DNA of 64,000 nucleotides from Lycocorax pyrrhopterus obiensis (GCA_014706295.1 JACSVZ010000004.1:2229138-2293137); one strand, 5' to 3'. Positions 24,678-38,849 are shown, counted from the stretch's first letter. The notes: a model not told the origin generated them from the sequence alone. Numbers and translations: made by a program.

Positions 24678-27600
24678 GTAAGAAACATTGGCCAGTCTTG
24701 CAGTTTACAGAGTTAAAATTCATTGTATGTGCTGTTGGGGGGGGCATGTCCTTGCAGAACATTTCTTCTCTGTGTTTGATGTGCCGTGTGTCCTTCGTTC
24801 ACTTTTAAAGCCCGTTTCTCTTGATGTTGTGGCCAATAGAAAGGTGTCTCCCACTTCCCTGGAAGTGGAAGTCTGGGAGCACCTTCTTTGGTTGGCACTA
24901 TAGTTTCTGGTGGGAAGAAACTCAAAAGTTACTTGTTACATGATAGTGAAGTAATTTGTGCTATTTTTGAGTACTTCTCTTTCAGTTAATGTAAATCATT
25001 TCCTTGAGCCCCTGATGTGAGCTGCTTGCTGCTTTAGAAGTGTTGTTGCAGTGGATGGAGCTGCTTGCATCAGTCTTGTAAAAGAGTTGATGGAACAATT
25101 CCACATAATCACCAAAGTTGATTATGCTGGTGAGGGGGGAAGTGGAGCTGGGGAATGAGCTCCAGTGTTGAAGCAGCTGTGGTTGCATCTCCAGTGGCTT
25201 CCGTGGTGACCTGGAAGGATCCCTACTCTCTGGAGATGAAAGCTAATTAATTTTTGTGCAAACCTTTGCAATGCTGGTTTTGTGATTCTAACTATTGCAC
25301 ATTAGAGACTGTACTGGCAACTGAGAACGTAAATGTAACTGTAAATGAAAAATAATGATACAGAGAAGGAAAATCTTTACAGATTCCCACCTTTCAGAGC
25401 TCAGTCCTGAGGGGCAGATTCTGCTCTTTACAAAAATGGGATCATGCAATCAAAAATGAAGACAGTGATTTACATGTCTCATTTCATTCTCTTAATTCTC
25501 TTGGATCCATGCTGGTTTTTCTTTTTTGTAGAAATTCCTCTCTGTAGACTGACACTTCATTTTACTTTGAAATATATTCATATACGCAGACAAGTCTTAT
25601 TTGTATCATGATATATAAACAATTTTTTTCTTTTTTTTCTAAAAGTTTTTCCTAGATATGTATATTTTAGTATAAATTTCACTTCAGACTTTTTTTTTAA
25701 ATTACCTTTTCATAAGGAAAATGGCATTAGAGGAGAGTTACTATAGGCAACTACTCAGGCAGAAACAACTGTAATTAAAGTTGCCTAACATTTTTTATTA
25801 CAAGCTCCTATTTTCAAAGGTTTTACAACTTTGCTAGTATTTCATTGTTTGAGCTGAAATCTTCCCTGTCAGCTCTTCTGCCTCAGGGTAATATTTTTAA
25901 TTTTTTTTTAACTTAAAAACCTGTTCAGCTATTTCTCTGTATTTGGTTGGATAAAGCATTGTTTTACCCATATTAAAAATAGATAAAATTTGGGAAGAAG
26001 GTTCGATTCCCTTGAAAAATCTGTTCAAAACAGTCAAAGTTGTGTTAATACCACAGTCTTGTCAGAGAGCCTTGAAGTTCAGAAAAGTTCCTAAGTGTCA
26101 GTAAAAATTGTCTGTATGGACACTGCTCAGCAAGAGCGTCTTTTACCATTGCTCTCCTGAGGATCGGGGCTCATTCTGATGCAGGTCATAGGACTGGGAA
26201 GCAAAACTTTCTCCCTCAGACTCAAACTCCTGGTAATGAAATCCAAACAGGAGTAAAAGGAGCTGCCCCACTGGTATACAGAGAAGAGGTGCCCTGGGTA
26301 GGTGGCAACGTGAGGTTAGACAATAATGAAGATGGTGTCCAGGCCATGAAAACCAGCTGAAGGGTAGGAGATGCTGAAGGGTTTTCAGGGTGAGAGTCAG
26401 GACTGTGTAGTTCAGGCAGCCAGGTTACCCACGGGACCTTATTTCATTTGTTACGGAAGCTGAAAAATTAATTAGAAGCCTGCAGGAAAGGGAAGGGCAG
26501 TCTTTTAGGGCAGCTTGGCAGAGCCAAAGTTTGTTGCTGCCTCCATCAGAAGCTCAGGGAGAACTGTCCTGGAACAAATGGTCCTGGCCCATGTGGAATC
26601 TGGGCACTCTGAGCAAACTGTAGTGGGCCCTCCTGACTTGAGTTGATTGTCACGTAAAAATGACAAAAGCTCCTCAGTTCTGAAGTGCGTTGTGGAGATG
26701 TGATTTGGAGACTCTCATATTAGTATATAAAGTTGGTATGTAGTAATATACATTATATAAAGCTGTGTGTAACATGTATGTATATGTTATATACATATCC
26801 ATATGTGTGCATTTTCTGAAAGAGGATGCATGTGTACATAACATATATAGGTGTAAGATAAAACACATTGATTTCTGTTTTCCTTTAACATGTTTGGTAT
26901 TAGTAGAGGTGAGGCATTTCCGTCTGATGTAGTTCTGCCAGTTTTCTACAAGTCATTGCTCATTTGATAGTTAGCATATAGTACAGACTTATTTCTATTC
27001 ATGGTTTTTTGGTCATTGAGGTTAATAATAAGAACTTTGACTCAAAGCAGTGTTGTATGTGTCAGTGTGCAGTAATATGTAGTAGTGTGTTATCCAAATG
27101 AGAGTTGTGATAATGAGAATCAGCATTTAGTAGTGGAAATTGGACGAGGCTCATTTTCGGGATGGATTGAGATTCAAAAGAAAATGGTTTAAAACAGGAA
27201 GATCTAATTTTAAATAAGAAACCTTTGAAGAGATAGTTCAGGGGCAATACTTTTGAAAGTAACTCTTGAAGTTTGCAATTGCACCTTTTTTGATACCTTC
27301 TCAGAAAGAGCTTTAAGCACCCTAGTCTTTCAGACTATGCTCTGACTGTCAGTCACCCCAGCTAAGCGAAGCCTACGGAGTCATTAGTTACTTTAGAAAA
27401 GTCTCATCTCCTGGGCCTTGCTGTTACCACTTTCCCTGTGTCATATGAGAACCAGGAATTGCTGCTTTCTCAGCGATCAGGTGAGAGCAGTGTTCAGTGC
27501 GTGGGGTTGGACAATGTGCACGCTGAGGATGGGTTGTGTCGCTGCTTGGGGTGAGGAACAGAGAGGAAATTTCCGAATCTGTACTATGGCCATAAATACA

Positions 27601-30600
27601 GGTTTACTTAGTGTGTGCCCGCCTGATTTGTTTTGGTAAAAGTCCATTTTGAAAAAAACAGTGTTCCTGTTTCTCCTCTAAGCACAGAGCATCGCCTCAT
27701 TTCTCCCATTTCTTCCCTCCTTGCAGCATGGTGGAAGTTTTTTCAGTGTTATGTATGCTTATGTGGTGCTTCTCAGAAGCCTTCAATCTCAAGCTGTATG
27801 CATGCCAGACAGCATGTGGAGGTATGCATGCGGGTATTTGAAGTCTAAGAGGAGGCTGCATTGATCAGAACCTCCTTGAAATCATGCTCGTGGTTTGGGA
27901 GGATCATAGCTGTGTCATTAAAATTGATGCAGTCCTTTGGAGACTGGAAGAATTAGCTTAAGAGCTCTGTGAACTGAGTTACTGATCCCCTCGTGGATCC
28001 CTTTCTCTATGGTAGATTTATAAACAGCTCAGCCTTTCTGCTTGCTTTCTTGATGTATGAGTGCATGTGGTGACTCTTTTACGAGATGCTTCTGTCATTT
28101 GCAATCTGATATAGCAGCTGTAATCACTTAGCTTTTAACCAGGAGAGCCTTTTTATTAGCTTACTCATTTTTATTTAACCTGCCTTTTCTCATGGTGAAT
28201 GTCACAGGGCTAGAAGGGACATATCTGCTCCCACCAGATGCTGTAAAATATCAACCTGTAGTGATGGTTGTTAGCAGCGGCAGCTTGGCTGGAATGTGAT
28301 GTTGGAAAGGTGAGGAGACTGGAGCTGGGCTGTGTGACCTGTCTGGCAAAGTGACAGGCTAGAGGGGACCACAATGAGTGGGAAATATTCAGAAGTCATG
28401 GGCCTAAAAGGCCTTTCCAGGAGGGGAACCCTCATCTGCAGAACATGGAGTGGAATCCTTAATTCCCGAATCTCCGTATAACTCTGCTGTCAGCAAATAT
28501 CTGCAAAGGCCGTTGGCAAAATCTTCTTATTTTCTTTTAGTGACTGGTCCACATAAAGAATGGAAATTTACTGCAGCTGTCATTTACTCTCTAAACTCAA
28601 ATGGCTATGGTTATGGAGTCAGCATGATTACAGAGAATGGAATTAGGAGTTAAGAAATGCACAGGCAACTTTAATTAACCTCCTTTGTGTATATGCATTA
28701 TGATGTAGTCTTTAATTATGTGATCACATACTATTTTCCCCAAAGCAATTGTGTCTCATTTTCCTCAGAGGATAGAGGTGATGTAGAAGGCTGTTTGTCC
28801 AGAGGACCTCTGTGCTTTTGATTGCAGAAATTGGAAGGTGTACGACAAACGAAGCAGGGACTGTGAGGAGTGAAAAGATGAGGTCATGGTTAAGGTGCTT
28901 GAAAGAATTAAATGTACTTCTGCCTTTACCTGAGTTCCTGATCAGTGCCACTAAGTCTTTTGAGCCAAACGTCTTCCCGGTGGTCGCTATTTGTTTATCC
29001 TTCCTTTCTGGATTGCTTTTAGGCAAAAGTTTGATTTGCAGATACATTGAGCATCCAGGTCTGTCAGGGAAATCAGTTGGAGCTGTGCTTGAGACATGTA
29101 AAGGGCTGTATAAAGCTTAGTATACTGAAAAAAACCCCAGGTAATAGGCTTCCCAGAGCAAGCACCCAGCAACAGATCCTTTTAGCTGGATCTCTCCGTC
29201 TCAGTTCTCATCAGAAGAGCAGGGTAATAACTCTTCCACGGCGTATTGTGAGAAGGGAATGTGATTAATGCTTTTGAGGCTCTTAAATACCATAGCAGTG
29301 GGCAGTGTAGAAAGAAATCAAGAAATTAACAATTCTGTCTTCAGAGCAAGATTTTAATATTGTGGTGTAAAGAATAATGCCGCGTATTGATGGGCCTGCA
29401 TATTGAGCAGTGAGAATAAACCAAAGTATTGAACACCACTGGGGAGAGCTCAGGTCTGGGCTGAAGACCAGGAGATAGTGAAAGTAAAAGGTGGTGCCAC
29501 CACAAGGCTCTGTTTTAGAGGATACAGAGCAGGATGAAAATTAAGATCATGTCCGCTAGTTTTATTTCTGGCATCTCCTAAATCCTGTGTCAAATTCTTT
29601 TAACCTGCTTTTGTAAGGTGGACAGTTTTAGCAGGGAAAGCTGTATCTAATGGAATTCATGAAAAATAGTGTTCATCTGGTAAAGGATGTGTTTTTCTCC
29701 CTACCATGGGCCACAGATCGTTTCTGAAGTTATTTGCATTTTGCATGAGCTAAGGATTCCTCCTTGGTGAATTTAGGTGCAGGAGTGGGCCACCTATATA
29801 TGGATTTGGCCGAAAATTTTGCATATTTAGGATCTGGCATAGATTCTGGGATGCAGGAGTTCAATAGCGTGATACCTGGAGGGAATCACTCTGTCTTCTG
29901 CCTTTTGTGAAAGAGGAAAATAGTAATTGTTTCTTCACAACAGCATTCGAGTATAACTACGCTAAAAATTGTGAGGGACTCCATTTGGAGAATAAGTATT
30001 TAAATCCAGATTAATGTAAACTGATGTGGAGGGGTTCAGAGAGTAATCCTGATGCTGCTGCTGTGCTTAAGTGCAACTGTTGCTACTCTGCTTTCTGTAC
30101 AGAGAAAGATTTGGGTTTAATTATCTCTGCTACCGTTATTTTATATTTATTCAAGCTGGATGACAGCAATAGCTGCCTCAATATGTATATATTGAAAAAA
30201 AAGAAGGATTCGAAAGAGCAGTGGCGACTGTGTTCAAATCTTTTAGAAGATTTTGCAGATACAAAGTACTTCATCAGAAAGCCGTCTCCTCCAAACACAC
30301 GAACACTGCATGCAGAGGGCAGAGGGACGGGCTGTGCCGTGAGATTGTTTCTCTTTGCTCAGAATACTGCTTTTTATTAGTCCCTTGCTCAAAGGACTTG
30401 TTGCAGCTGTATCTAATTCATTTTTAATAAGCTCTTTCTACTTCAGGTGTCAATCTGTTGTGCCCATTACTTTTCATTTTCATAAATACTTGAGTGCAAA
30501 ATGATAACTTTTCTTTTTTCCATGCACTGGACTAGTGGAAATGGAAGTTCTGTTTAGAAAGGCTTCGGAAAGTGACAGAATCTGGAAGGAGATGAGTCTT

Positions 30601-32809
30601 TATGATCTTTAATTTTGGTTGCATACATTTGCACAGATATAGGACATGCTGACTGCAATAAAATAAAAACAAAGCATTATTTTAAATGCTCAGAAAAAAA
30701 GTTTTAATAAATGATCCCATTTATTGAGCATGTCCTGCAATAATCTGCTGCCCCTCTGAACTAATAAGCTCCAAACTGTCCGAACTTTTCTCCAATAAGT
30801 AAACTGTAGCCAACATGAACAGAAGTGGTACCGAAAGCAAATTCGGAGTTGACAGCAAAAATAGAGTATTTTAATTTGATTGAAAGATGCCTTAAACTCA
30901 AGGTAGCGATGCAAGTGTTCTTTCCTCCAGTTATATTTGCAGGTTCTTGAGAATGAGTACAAAATAGCTTCATTCAGTATTTTTTTTTCTGTGTCAAACC
31001 AGAATCCCTACTTCTGTTACATTAGGAAAGGCACCCAGTTCACTGCTGGCTTTTTTGTAGTCTCCTCAGTTGAAAAATAAATGTCTGTGATTGAGGCAGT
31101 GATATGAATTCATTTAAGGAAGCACTCCCAAGTTATTCCTGTCTTGTTTTTCTTTTTAAAAAAATAGATTAAAAACCTGGTATTTGTTAATTAAACATCT
31201 TGCATGAATTTATTGAGGTGTAGGACTTTGCAGGTGGCAACCTTGGTCTTTTAATATTAATTGGAAAATATTGATTGAAAAAAGACTAGTCTGTCATGCT
31301 GATAATTGCAACCAGATTTAGATATGATCACTAGATCTTCCTGAGATTACAAAGAAGCAGTTACCATCTAATTGGTAAAAAGATTGAACATTATTTTGGT
31401 AATCCCTGAGCTTTGGTAACTTATTCCCTGTTGTTCATTTATATGTCTTGTCTGTATGCCACTATAAAGTGGTTAAATATGGTGTTAGCTGATAAGACTA
31501 TGCTGTAGAGTATTTACATTTCATGAGCATTCCAAGTTTTCTAGTTGTTTTAACAATATACTTTTCTTTAACTGGAGGTTGGACCTGCTGACTGAACACT
31601 TCAAACCCACAACTGACCTGATATTTACTTCTTTATAGCGACACACTAAGGTTGAGATAGTCTGATCTCAATTCCTTGATGGCAAGAACAAGCAACTTGT
31701 TTTATTTAGCGTTCCTCAATACATGAAAAATAAAAATAATCTGTAACTTTCCAAAAAGATCCTACATCTTTTGACTTTGTATTTGATCTGTTTAAGCACT
31801 TTCTTACTATGAAGTTGTGATATTTCACTGTACAAAAATATTGCTGTAGACAAGTCCCTGATGTAGCTGGGAAAATAAATCAATTAGTGCAAGTAAACTA
31901 ATTTTGAAGAAGAATTAGTATGCACTGTCAGTTTTATAGCAGGAAGGATTTCCAGAATAAAGCATAACCTTTGATAATGCACGACAAATGCTAGCAGTTT
32001 CAGTTTTAGATACAAATGCTTGAGTTTCTCAGCTGATTTTTATTGCTGTTATTTCCATAAGATGTGTCTGTTTACACCACTTAAGGATCTGGCCTAAATA
32101 TAAAAATTTATTTATTATGTGGCTGTAAATTCAAGGTGCTGCACAGTCTGCAGCCATACCATTAACTCGCACGCTGACAGAAAGTAGGCTGGCAGTTTAT
32201 TAATGGAATTTTAAGATCATCTGATCAAAATTAGTTCCAAAATTTTAGTGTCTTCCATCCATTTATAAATATTAGCCAAAAAAAAAAAGTCTCTGTTTCA
32301 GAGCTATCCCTTTGTGTGCAGAGTGAGACCCGGGTTTCTCAGCCCCTGGAATGCTCTTTTTCTATCGCTGCTAATAGCTGTGGACGTTTTCCGTGTGGAT
32401 GTTCAGTACACGCTGTTGCGAATCCCAGGATGATATCGCCATTACTTAGAGCTGTATTTTGCATTGCCTAGTCTGTTATTGCTCAGCATGCACAAGGGTA
32501 GAGTTAAAATCTTTATTCATTTCATTTAAAAATGTTTCTTTTGTTCTCCTTATCGTGTTCTGGCTTTCCCAAGGATATATGCCTTGAACGAAAAGTCACA
32601 TGTGCATTACTAATTGTGTGCCATTGTATTTACAGTTCCTAGTGGTGGCACTGTGAAGCTACTAATTCTTTTGCTTCACTTGATGTCAAATAATCTGAGT
32701 GTCTTTGATAGCAGTGAAACAGTATTAATTGTTTTGTACATTTCTTGGTCACTCTTCTTAGGTGGTCTTCATAATCTATTAGAACTTTCAGCCAGATTTT
32801 TGTAATGTC

Positions 32810-33030
32810 ATGCCTCCAGCAGTGATTAAATTGGTAATTAATGAACAGTCCTTGGCAACATAAACCACATCCCGTTAATTTTCCCTTTTGAGTTTTTCGA
32901 AGTTGTCGTCTCTGTCAGAAAGCATTGCGCCACCTTGCTACGGCCCCTTGGCATGGAACCACAGCGACGGGATTTTTTGCAGCCATTAGTAGATCAGAGC
33001 AGTAATTTCACAGTATTTTGGTCAGGGTAA
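32810..33030. promoter_or_regulatory. Candidate conserved non-coding element
   Basis: The block is repeat-free and includes GTGATTAAATTGGTAATTAATG at its start (about 32821-32842, paired homeodomain cores) and a GC-balanced middle with several CpGs. It is proposed from texture only; nothing in one sequence proves constraint. Confidence 0.25.
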
Positions 33031-33779
33031 TTATAGTACCAAGTACCGAGTAGAGTTGGGAATTCACACAAGAAGTCCAGAAATACCAGGTGAGCTTCCT
33101 TGTGTTCACTGGGACGTTATGATTAGTTTAATTGGGCTTTGTTTGATTTCAGCCGCGGAGACTCTTTGTGCCATGGCACTGCAGCCACTTTCCACTTTAG
33201 TGTTTCTGACCTGCATTGACAGGAACTGGTGCAAAAATGAACTCTTTGAAGTGGGACTCTTTGGAGAGGGCAACTAAAAAAGGGGAAGAGTGATGTGTAA
33301 GTAGTGTACTGTAGCAAAGCGCGACACCAGCCTGAACACCCTGCGTTTTGCGGGTGATGTGATTCAAATTCTTTCATATTTTCAACTGGAACAGATAATA
33401 TTTCTGCTACATTTGTGCAAATCTCGAGTAAATTACTGCATTTAAAAACACAATCTGTTTTTAATCGGTGGCTTTTACATAGCACCTGCTGTTCTACCTT
33501 CCTTTGAAGATACAGTTGTTTCTCTCACCAGAAATTCTGTGAATCGTCTATTTAGTCCTGCAAACAAATCTGGGCAAATGCATTAATGAGACTGCAGCTG
33601 CACTTAGCAGTTCACATGTCACAAAATAGTAGGTAAAGGCATTCATACTTGAGTGACTGACTATAGGTGTAGTGGCCTTCAGCAGTACATTGTGCACATT
33701 AAAGTTTAAATAGTCACTTGCCTGTTGGCTTCTGAATGAAAGGACTGTCACTGGTCACTTCTCCTAAAGCCTTAATGAA

Positions 33780-34560
33780 ACCAAATAGTTTGCTACGAGT
33801 TTGGGCCTAACCATTGGGGTGTTTCATGCAGTCTTGTCAGTTGATGTTCATGAATTGACTTGAACGAAGATCAAAGTGTTTCTCAAAATGGAGAAGCGGG
33901 GAGAGAGACAGCTCCTTCAATTGCACCACAAGAGCTAATCAAGCCATCAGTTCTTTATGCACTCTGCGTGCCTTTAGAATTTAATACCCAATGGTTTGTC
34001 AGGACAAATTGAAATTCGGGGGTTGGCGGGGAGCGGGGGGGGAGGTGGAGAGTGTCCCTCCTCAGCCTGCTGAAAATAAAATAAGCGGTTCACTCTTCTG
34101 GAGAATCGTTTTGATAAATTTTATCATTTAATGTAAAACTGCAATGTTGATTAAATGTTTGGGGTTGAAAAAAGAAGTTACGGTGAAGGATTCAATGGGC
34201 ATTATGCACCTTAGCGCTGGGTAAAGATTCAGGTTTAAAGTGAAAGAGAAACTAAACTCGGGGTGATTTTTTTGTTTCTTTGATTGCTGATGAACTTTTT
34301 TTTCTGAAACATTTTAAATTGGATTCAGAAGATAGATTTTTGAGTGTCAGTTAAAACAAAGTCATGTGAAAATGCCTCTCTCTCTCCCTCCCTCCCCTTC
34401 TCTCTTTTTAATTGATATGATTTAGGCAGAGGAAAATGGTAAGGGGGATTTTTCTATTGCAGAAGCAATTTTTAAGGGATTTAGTCTTATTTAGCCTGAA
34501 GGTCTTCGCACTAATGAGAGCACTTAAGTTACGTCCAGGCGTTGATTAGACAGCTCATCT
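33780..34560. promoter_or_regulatory. Candidate conserved non-coding block around a G-rich run
   Basis: About 780 bases without coding potential, containing GAGCTAATCAAGCC at 33933-33946 (OTX-like TAATC core), TTGATTAAATG near 34147 and CTAATGAGAGCACTTAAG near 34511. In the middle sits a G-run cluster at 34018-34042. The stretch has little simple repeat apart from a CT run at about 34378-34408. Enhancer function is inference. Confidence 0.28.
34018..34042 (+). other. Candidate G-quadruplex sequence
   Basis: Three clustered guanine runs of five, four and eight bases are separated by TTGGC and AGC, with further GG pairs downstream. The eight-base run can supply two tracts, so the sequence meets the usual four-tract pattern with short loops. 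It is on the coding strand and would be present in the pre-mRNA. Confidence 0.55.
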
Positions 34561-35759
34561 ATCAACTGGAGCATGAGAATTTGTATTTTAGGTACTTTTT
34601 ATACATTATAAATTTTTTTTTATTACTCTAGACTTTATTTTCCACAAATTTTTAATTGCCTTCTTTCACATCCAAGGTGTCTATAACGCAGCTGACAGAG
34701 CACAAACGCGAACAGGGAAATACTCTGCGTTTGATGTTGAGTACATTTCGATACGTTTCAATAATACCGAAATTTTGACAGTATCGAAACTGCATCTGTA
34801 AAAATTGGCGTGCTGGATACAAATTGCTGCCACGATACATTCCTTAAACCACCACAAGCTCCCCTCGAAGTCTAAATGGATTTATTCAGGAAACACAGAA
34901 TTTTATATATATTTTTAAATGCCCAACTGCTCCCTCCACCCCCAAATTGTGAATGCTCTCTCTACCTGTAGGTTTTTTGCCACGTTTAAAACACAATGGC
35001 ATCTTAATTATTTTCTGAACCATTCTGAAAAGTACAGCTTTTGTAACTTTTTGACATTTCAGGTTTAAAAAAAATTAAAACGTTGCCACCAGCTTGCACT
35101 ATGAGCAGCCTGTAATAACAGTTAAAAAAGCTTTCTGAACTATTTGACAAGATTTCTTAGTGCTGAGGCCATATGCTGTAGCCTTTAAGCTATTTCTTCC
35201 TATCAGTTTCATTATCACCTGCCTCTGAGTCTCCAATATCATCAGTAAGCACATGCAGAATCATAATTATGCCATGTACAAGTTCTTTGATAACATGTAC
35301 AGTTTTCTTCTTAATTCTTTATCAAATGCATTGATCGTGGCATGTGTGCATTGATCCAGGTCCACCATCTGGCTGTGTGTGATAAGCACAGTGGCATCTT
35401 TGCATTTCCACTGTCATTCATTGCGCTACAATTTGGCTGCAGGGGAGTAGTGGCTGGGATTAGCCCTGTTCTGCTACTTACTTGCATTTTAAGTTGACAC
35501 CTCTACAGCGGCTCAGACCACATTACAAACTGAAACACATACGCACGACTTAGTGATGTGACACTCCTCAATAAGCTTACTCCACTAGCTACTCAACAAT
35601 CTGTAATTGGATTTGTAGGAATAACAGCAAAAGATTTCCTAAGAATTGCTGGGGACAGAAGGTGAAGTTTTCTCATTATTGGCAAAAGGCTAGGTATAGA
35701 TCTTAGGCGATTGGTATTTTCCATTAAAAAAACCTGCCAGCAGTTTGCAGGACTTTTTC

Positions 35760-36135
35760 AAAAAAAAAAAAAAAAAACCCAGCAAAATAGGGTCCAGGGA
35801 GATGTAGGGTTTGCACTTGTTCTTTTCATTCTCATCACATAGAAGCAGACAGGGATCTCGTTACCCTCCCCCAAAAATTGAGAGAAGGGGGGGAGGAAAA
35901 CCAACTTTCGGAGGCCCCCTGCAGCCCGCTGGCTTTGTTCGGCTGGGAGTGACCCGGGAGCATTCCTCAGGAGGGCACGTCCCCTCCCTTGGCGCGGGGC
36001 TGCCCGCCTGAGGAGGAAGCTTCCCAGGATGGCAGCCTGAGAGATGCTGCTCTCCAGCTTACGCATCCCATACACTTGCCAAAAGCCTTTGTTTCATAAC
36101 ACCCCTTTTTTTTTTCCTTTTTTTTTTTTTTTTTT
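35760..36135. repeat. GC-rich segment bracketed by poly-A (left) and poly-T (right)
   Basis: An 18-base A run (35760-35777) and a 30-base T-rich run (36106-36135, interrupted by CC) flank about 330 bases. Inside, 35880-36010 is strongly G+C-rich with several CpGs, unlike the AT-rich intron around it. The complementary homopolymers could pair. I recognise no transposon family and see no clear target-site duplication. Confidence 0.6.
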
Positions 36136-38356
36136 AAATTATAAAGTCAAGTTTACACAAGAGAAAATCCCTTAAGTGGAGCTCGACGAATGTTGACTCC
36201 TACAATGAGTAAGCAGCTTTCTTAACTTGTGTCTGTAACTCAGCTGCGGAAAGGCACAGAAAGCACCATCTTTAGCCTTCCCATGTCGGATCGGACGTTC
36301 TGCCCTCTCTGGATGATGGCACTATTTTAGGATATTTCTGAGCCTGCACGCTGGAGCCCCTGTTTGTGGGTCATGCCAATAGCATTGACAGTCACGATGA
36401 CAGGCAGGACAAGCTCATGGATCCCAGCACCTTAGGTGATTGTTGACCTTAATTATACTTCCTGGATGGGGGAGAGCACAAACTTGTCTAAGCAGGGAAA
36501 ATTCCAGGGAAGAAGTTAGTGGAGGCCTTTGTCTGTGCTTTTGGTTTAGGTCAACTTTCTCGGTTGTTTCCTGGGAGCTCTGTGGGTTGGCAGGGCTGCC
36601 CTCCCAGGGTTCTCTGGGAGAGCACCTCGCTCTCTGCATCAGCGCAAGCGAGCGAGGGCAGAAGGAAAACACAACGTGTTTTTGGAATTGGGTATTTCAG
36701 CCTGTCCCTAAAACTTGCCGTAGAGCCAAGTGCAGTGGGAAACAGATGAGATCACCTCTGTCACAGAGATGTGCAGCTCCCAAACAGTTAAATGGGTTAA
36801 ATCTTATTTATCTGAATAGAACTTGGGGTCTGTTTAGCAGAATGCTCCAGCACAAATACCTGTGGTTCACTTTGACGTTACAATTTTTTTGTTGGTTTCT
36901 TTACTTATAAATACTTGAACTGTTAGACCTTTTACTTTTTTCTCTGAGAAAGATGTATTTGTACCAGATTAGAAAAGCTAAACTGTTTCTTTACATTGAA
37001 TAATCAGCCTGTCATGACAAATCTATCTACTTCTGCATGAGTAGGTGCCAGTTTGACTAGCTTCTTTTAGGCTCACACTGGGTTTTAAGCTGGATCCGTG
37101 TGCATGACTGGCAGTGCATTTGTTGGACCAGATCTAAGGAGCCAGAGAGCGTTCAGCTCCTTTTTGCCTACAAAAGAGCAGCCAGACAACCAGCAAGAGG
37201 CCTTGGATGTAGCACAAGGTGATACTTACTTAGTCAGCCATTCTTTTTTTCAAATTTTTTTTCCATTCAGTAAACTAAGAGTTTTTCAGTTTCACAATGA
37301 CACAAGGAATTAAATTATCAGTGGATTGTTTTTCTACAGCCACCATTCTTCACACAGAAATACTGTACCAAGTGAATTGTACATTTTCCAGAACAACATA
37401 AAATTATTTTAAAAATTAAAAAATAAAAATAAAAGAAATTGCTGGCTACTTCTTTAAAAATACCTCCTTGGTTTAAGGAGATGTTTTCCATTTTACAGCC
37501 ACTCAACCCCATTTTATTGTGAGTTTTGGGAGCTTTTTTTTTCTTAAGGGGGACAGCTTTGTTAAGATATTGTTTGTGATTCTTCCAGTTTTAGACTTTG
37601 AGCTACTTCTGTGTTCGTTGTGTCTTGTCTCATCGGTGTATCGGTGCCATAGCTCCTAAGCCAATAGCTACTTAAGACAAGCAATTTGATACTTTTTGTG
37701 ATAGGCATTCATGAAAAAATATTTTCAAGCTACATTCAGTGTGTGGATAGTGAGGTAGCTGATGAAGACACCAGGCAGAAGGCAGAAAATACCCAAGATG
37801 TTTATGTCTGTTTTTGCTTACTACCTCCTAGGATCTGAATAGCCACAGAAATGCAAAGCCACTTTTGTTTATGCCGAGTGTTTCTTGCTTAGCAATCCAT
37901 ATTTTGCTCACTACCTGTGTATTTTGAGCTGTTCTGAAGCAGTGCTAGAGACCAAACATAAATGTGGTCCCCAGGGTGATCAAAGATTTAATCTGACCAG
38001 ATGGGACAAACTTGAGAAAGATTTTGACTTTCCACTCTGTTTTGCAACAAGAAAGGCTGATTTTTTTTTCTCCCGTCCTTTCTTTGTTAGCAAAGGCAGA
38101 GATCAGGCCATCCCCAGAGGAATGAGCAGGTGTGGCCATTTACAAGCATGTCTGGTTATATTATATACCAACATAAGAAAAGTTTGAAATGGTTTGAAAA
38201 GATCTGCTAAACAGTTTTAATGTTTCATCCCAAATCCTATTTACTCAAACAAGAGCCAATCAAGGTCACAGTACAACCCAGCCTGCTCAAACCTTTAAAG
38301 CTCATGTAATTTTATTTTTTTTCTTATTTTTTTTTTATTCTGTCTTCTCTCCTAAC

Positions 38357-38404
38357 TGAATAGGTACATTTTGGTAATCCTGAATAGGTACATTTTGGTA
38401 ATCC
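38357..38404. repeat. Perfect 24-base tandem duplication
   Basis: A 24-base unit beginning TGAATAGGTACATTTTGG and ending TAATCC occurs twice head to tail without a mismatch. Identity of the two copies suggests a recent slippage or duplication event. It lies in the large intron. Confidence 0.97.
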
Positions 38405-38849
38405 TTGCCTCTGGACAAGCACAGAAGTCTTTTTCTTTCTGAATGGCTAATAACAGAGCCGTTCTTCCTGTCTAATGATGAAAGAGGTGGCAGTCAAGTT
38501 CTTTCTCTTAGATGTACTGTGCACTCACGGCTGACCACGAACCATTTTGAAACCTACAGCTTCAGGAATCGCTCCCTCTCATAGGTACAATTCTGTTTTG
38601 ATTTTGTTGCTGTGGATTATAAGTAATTTACCACATTTTTTTAGATTTTACTTTTGTCCCCCAGTCTATGGGCACGGTAAAGAATTTACTTTTTAAACGT
38701 CAAATAAATGCGGTTCACCAGATTATATTTTTTTTTATAGTGAGAGGATGATACATTATCAGAATTCCGGTGTAAACTCAGTTTGGATCCTCCCAAAATT
38801 CTGCCAAAGGAGGACTGAAAATCCCTGGCAAAGGTTTTGTGGTTTATTT

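Noticed and set aside
28200..28380. CR1-like words such as GGGCTAGAAGGGACATATCTG
   Set aside because: Only short, scattered similarity to CR1 or other LINE tails; too weak to call an element.
36440..36910. 156-codon frame on +
   Set aside because: Begins in intron, no domain recognised, ends in AT-rich sequence; considered chance.
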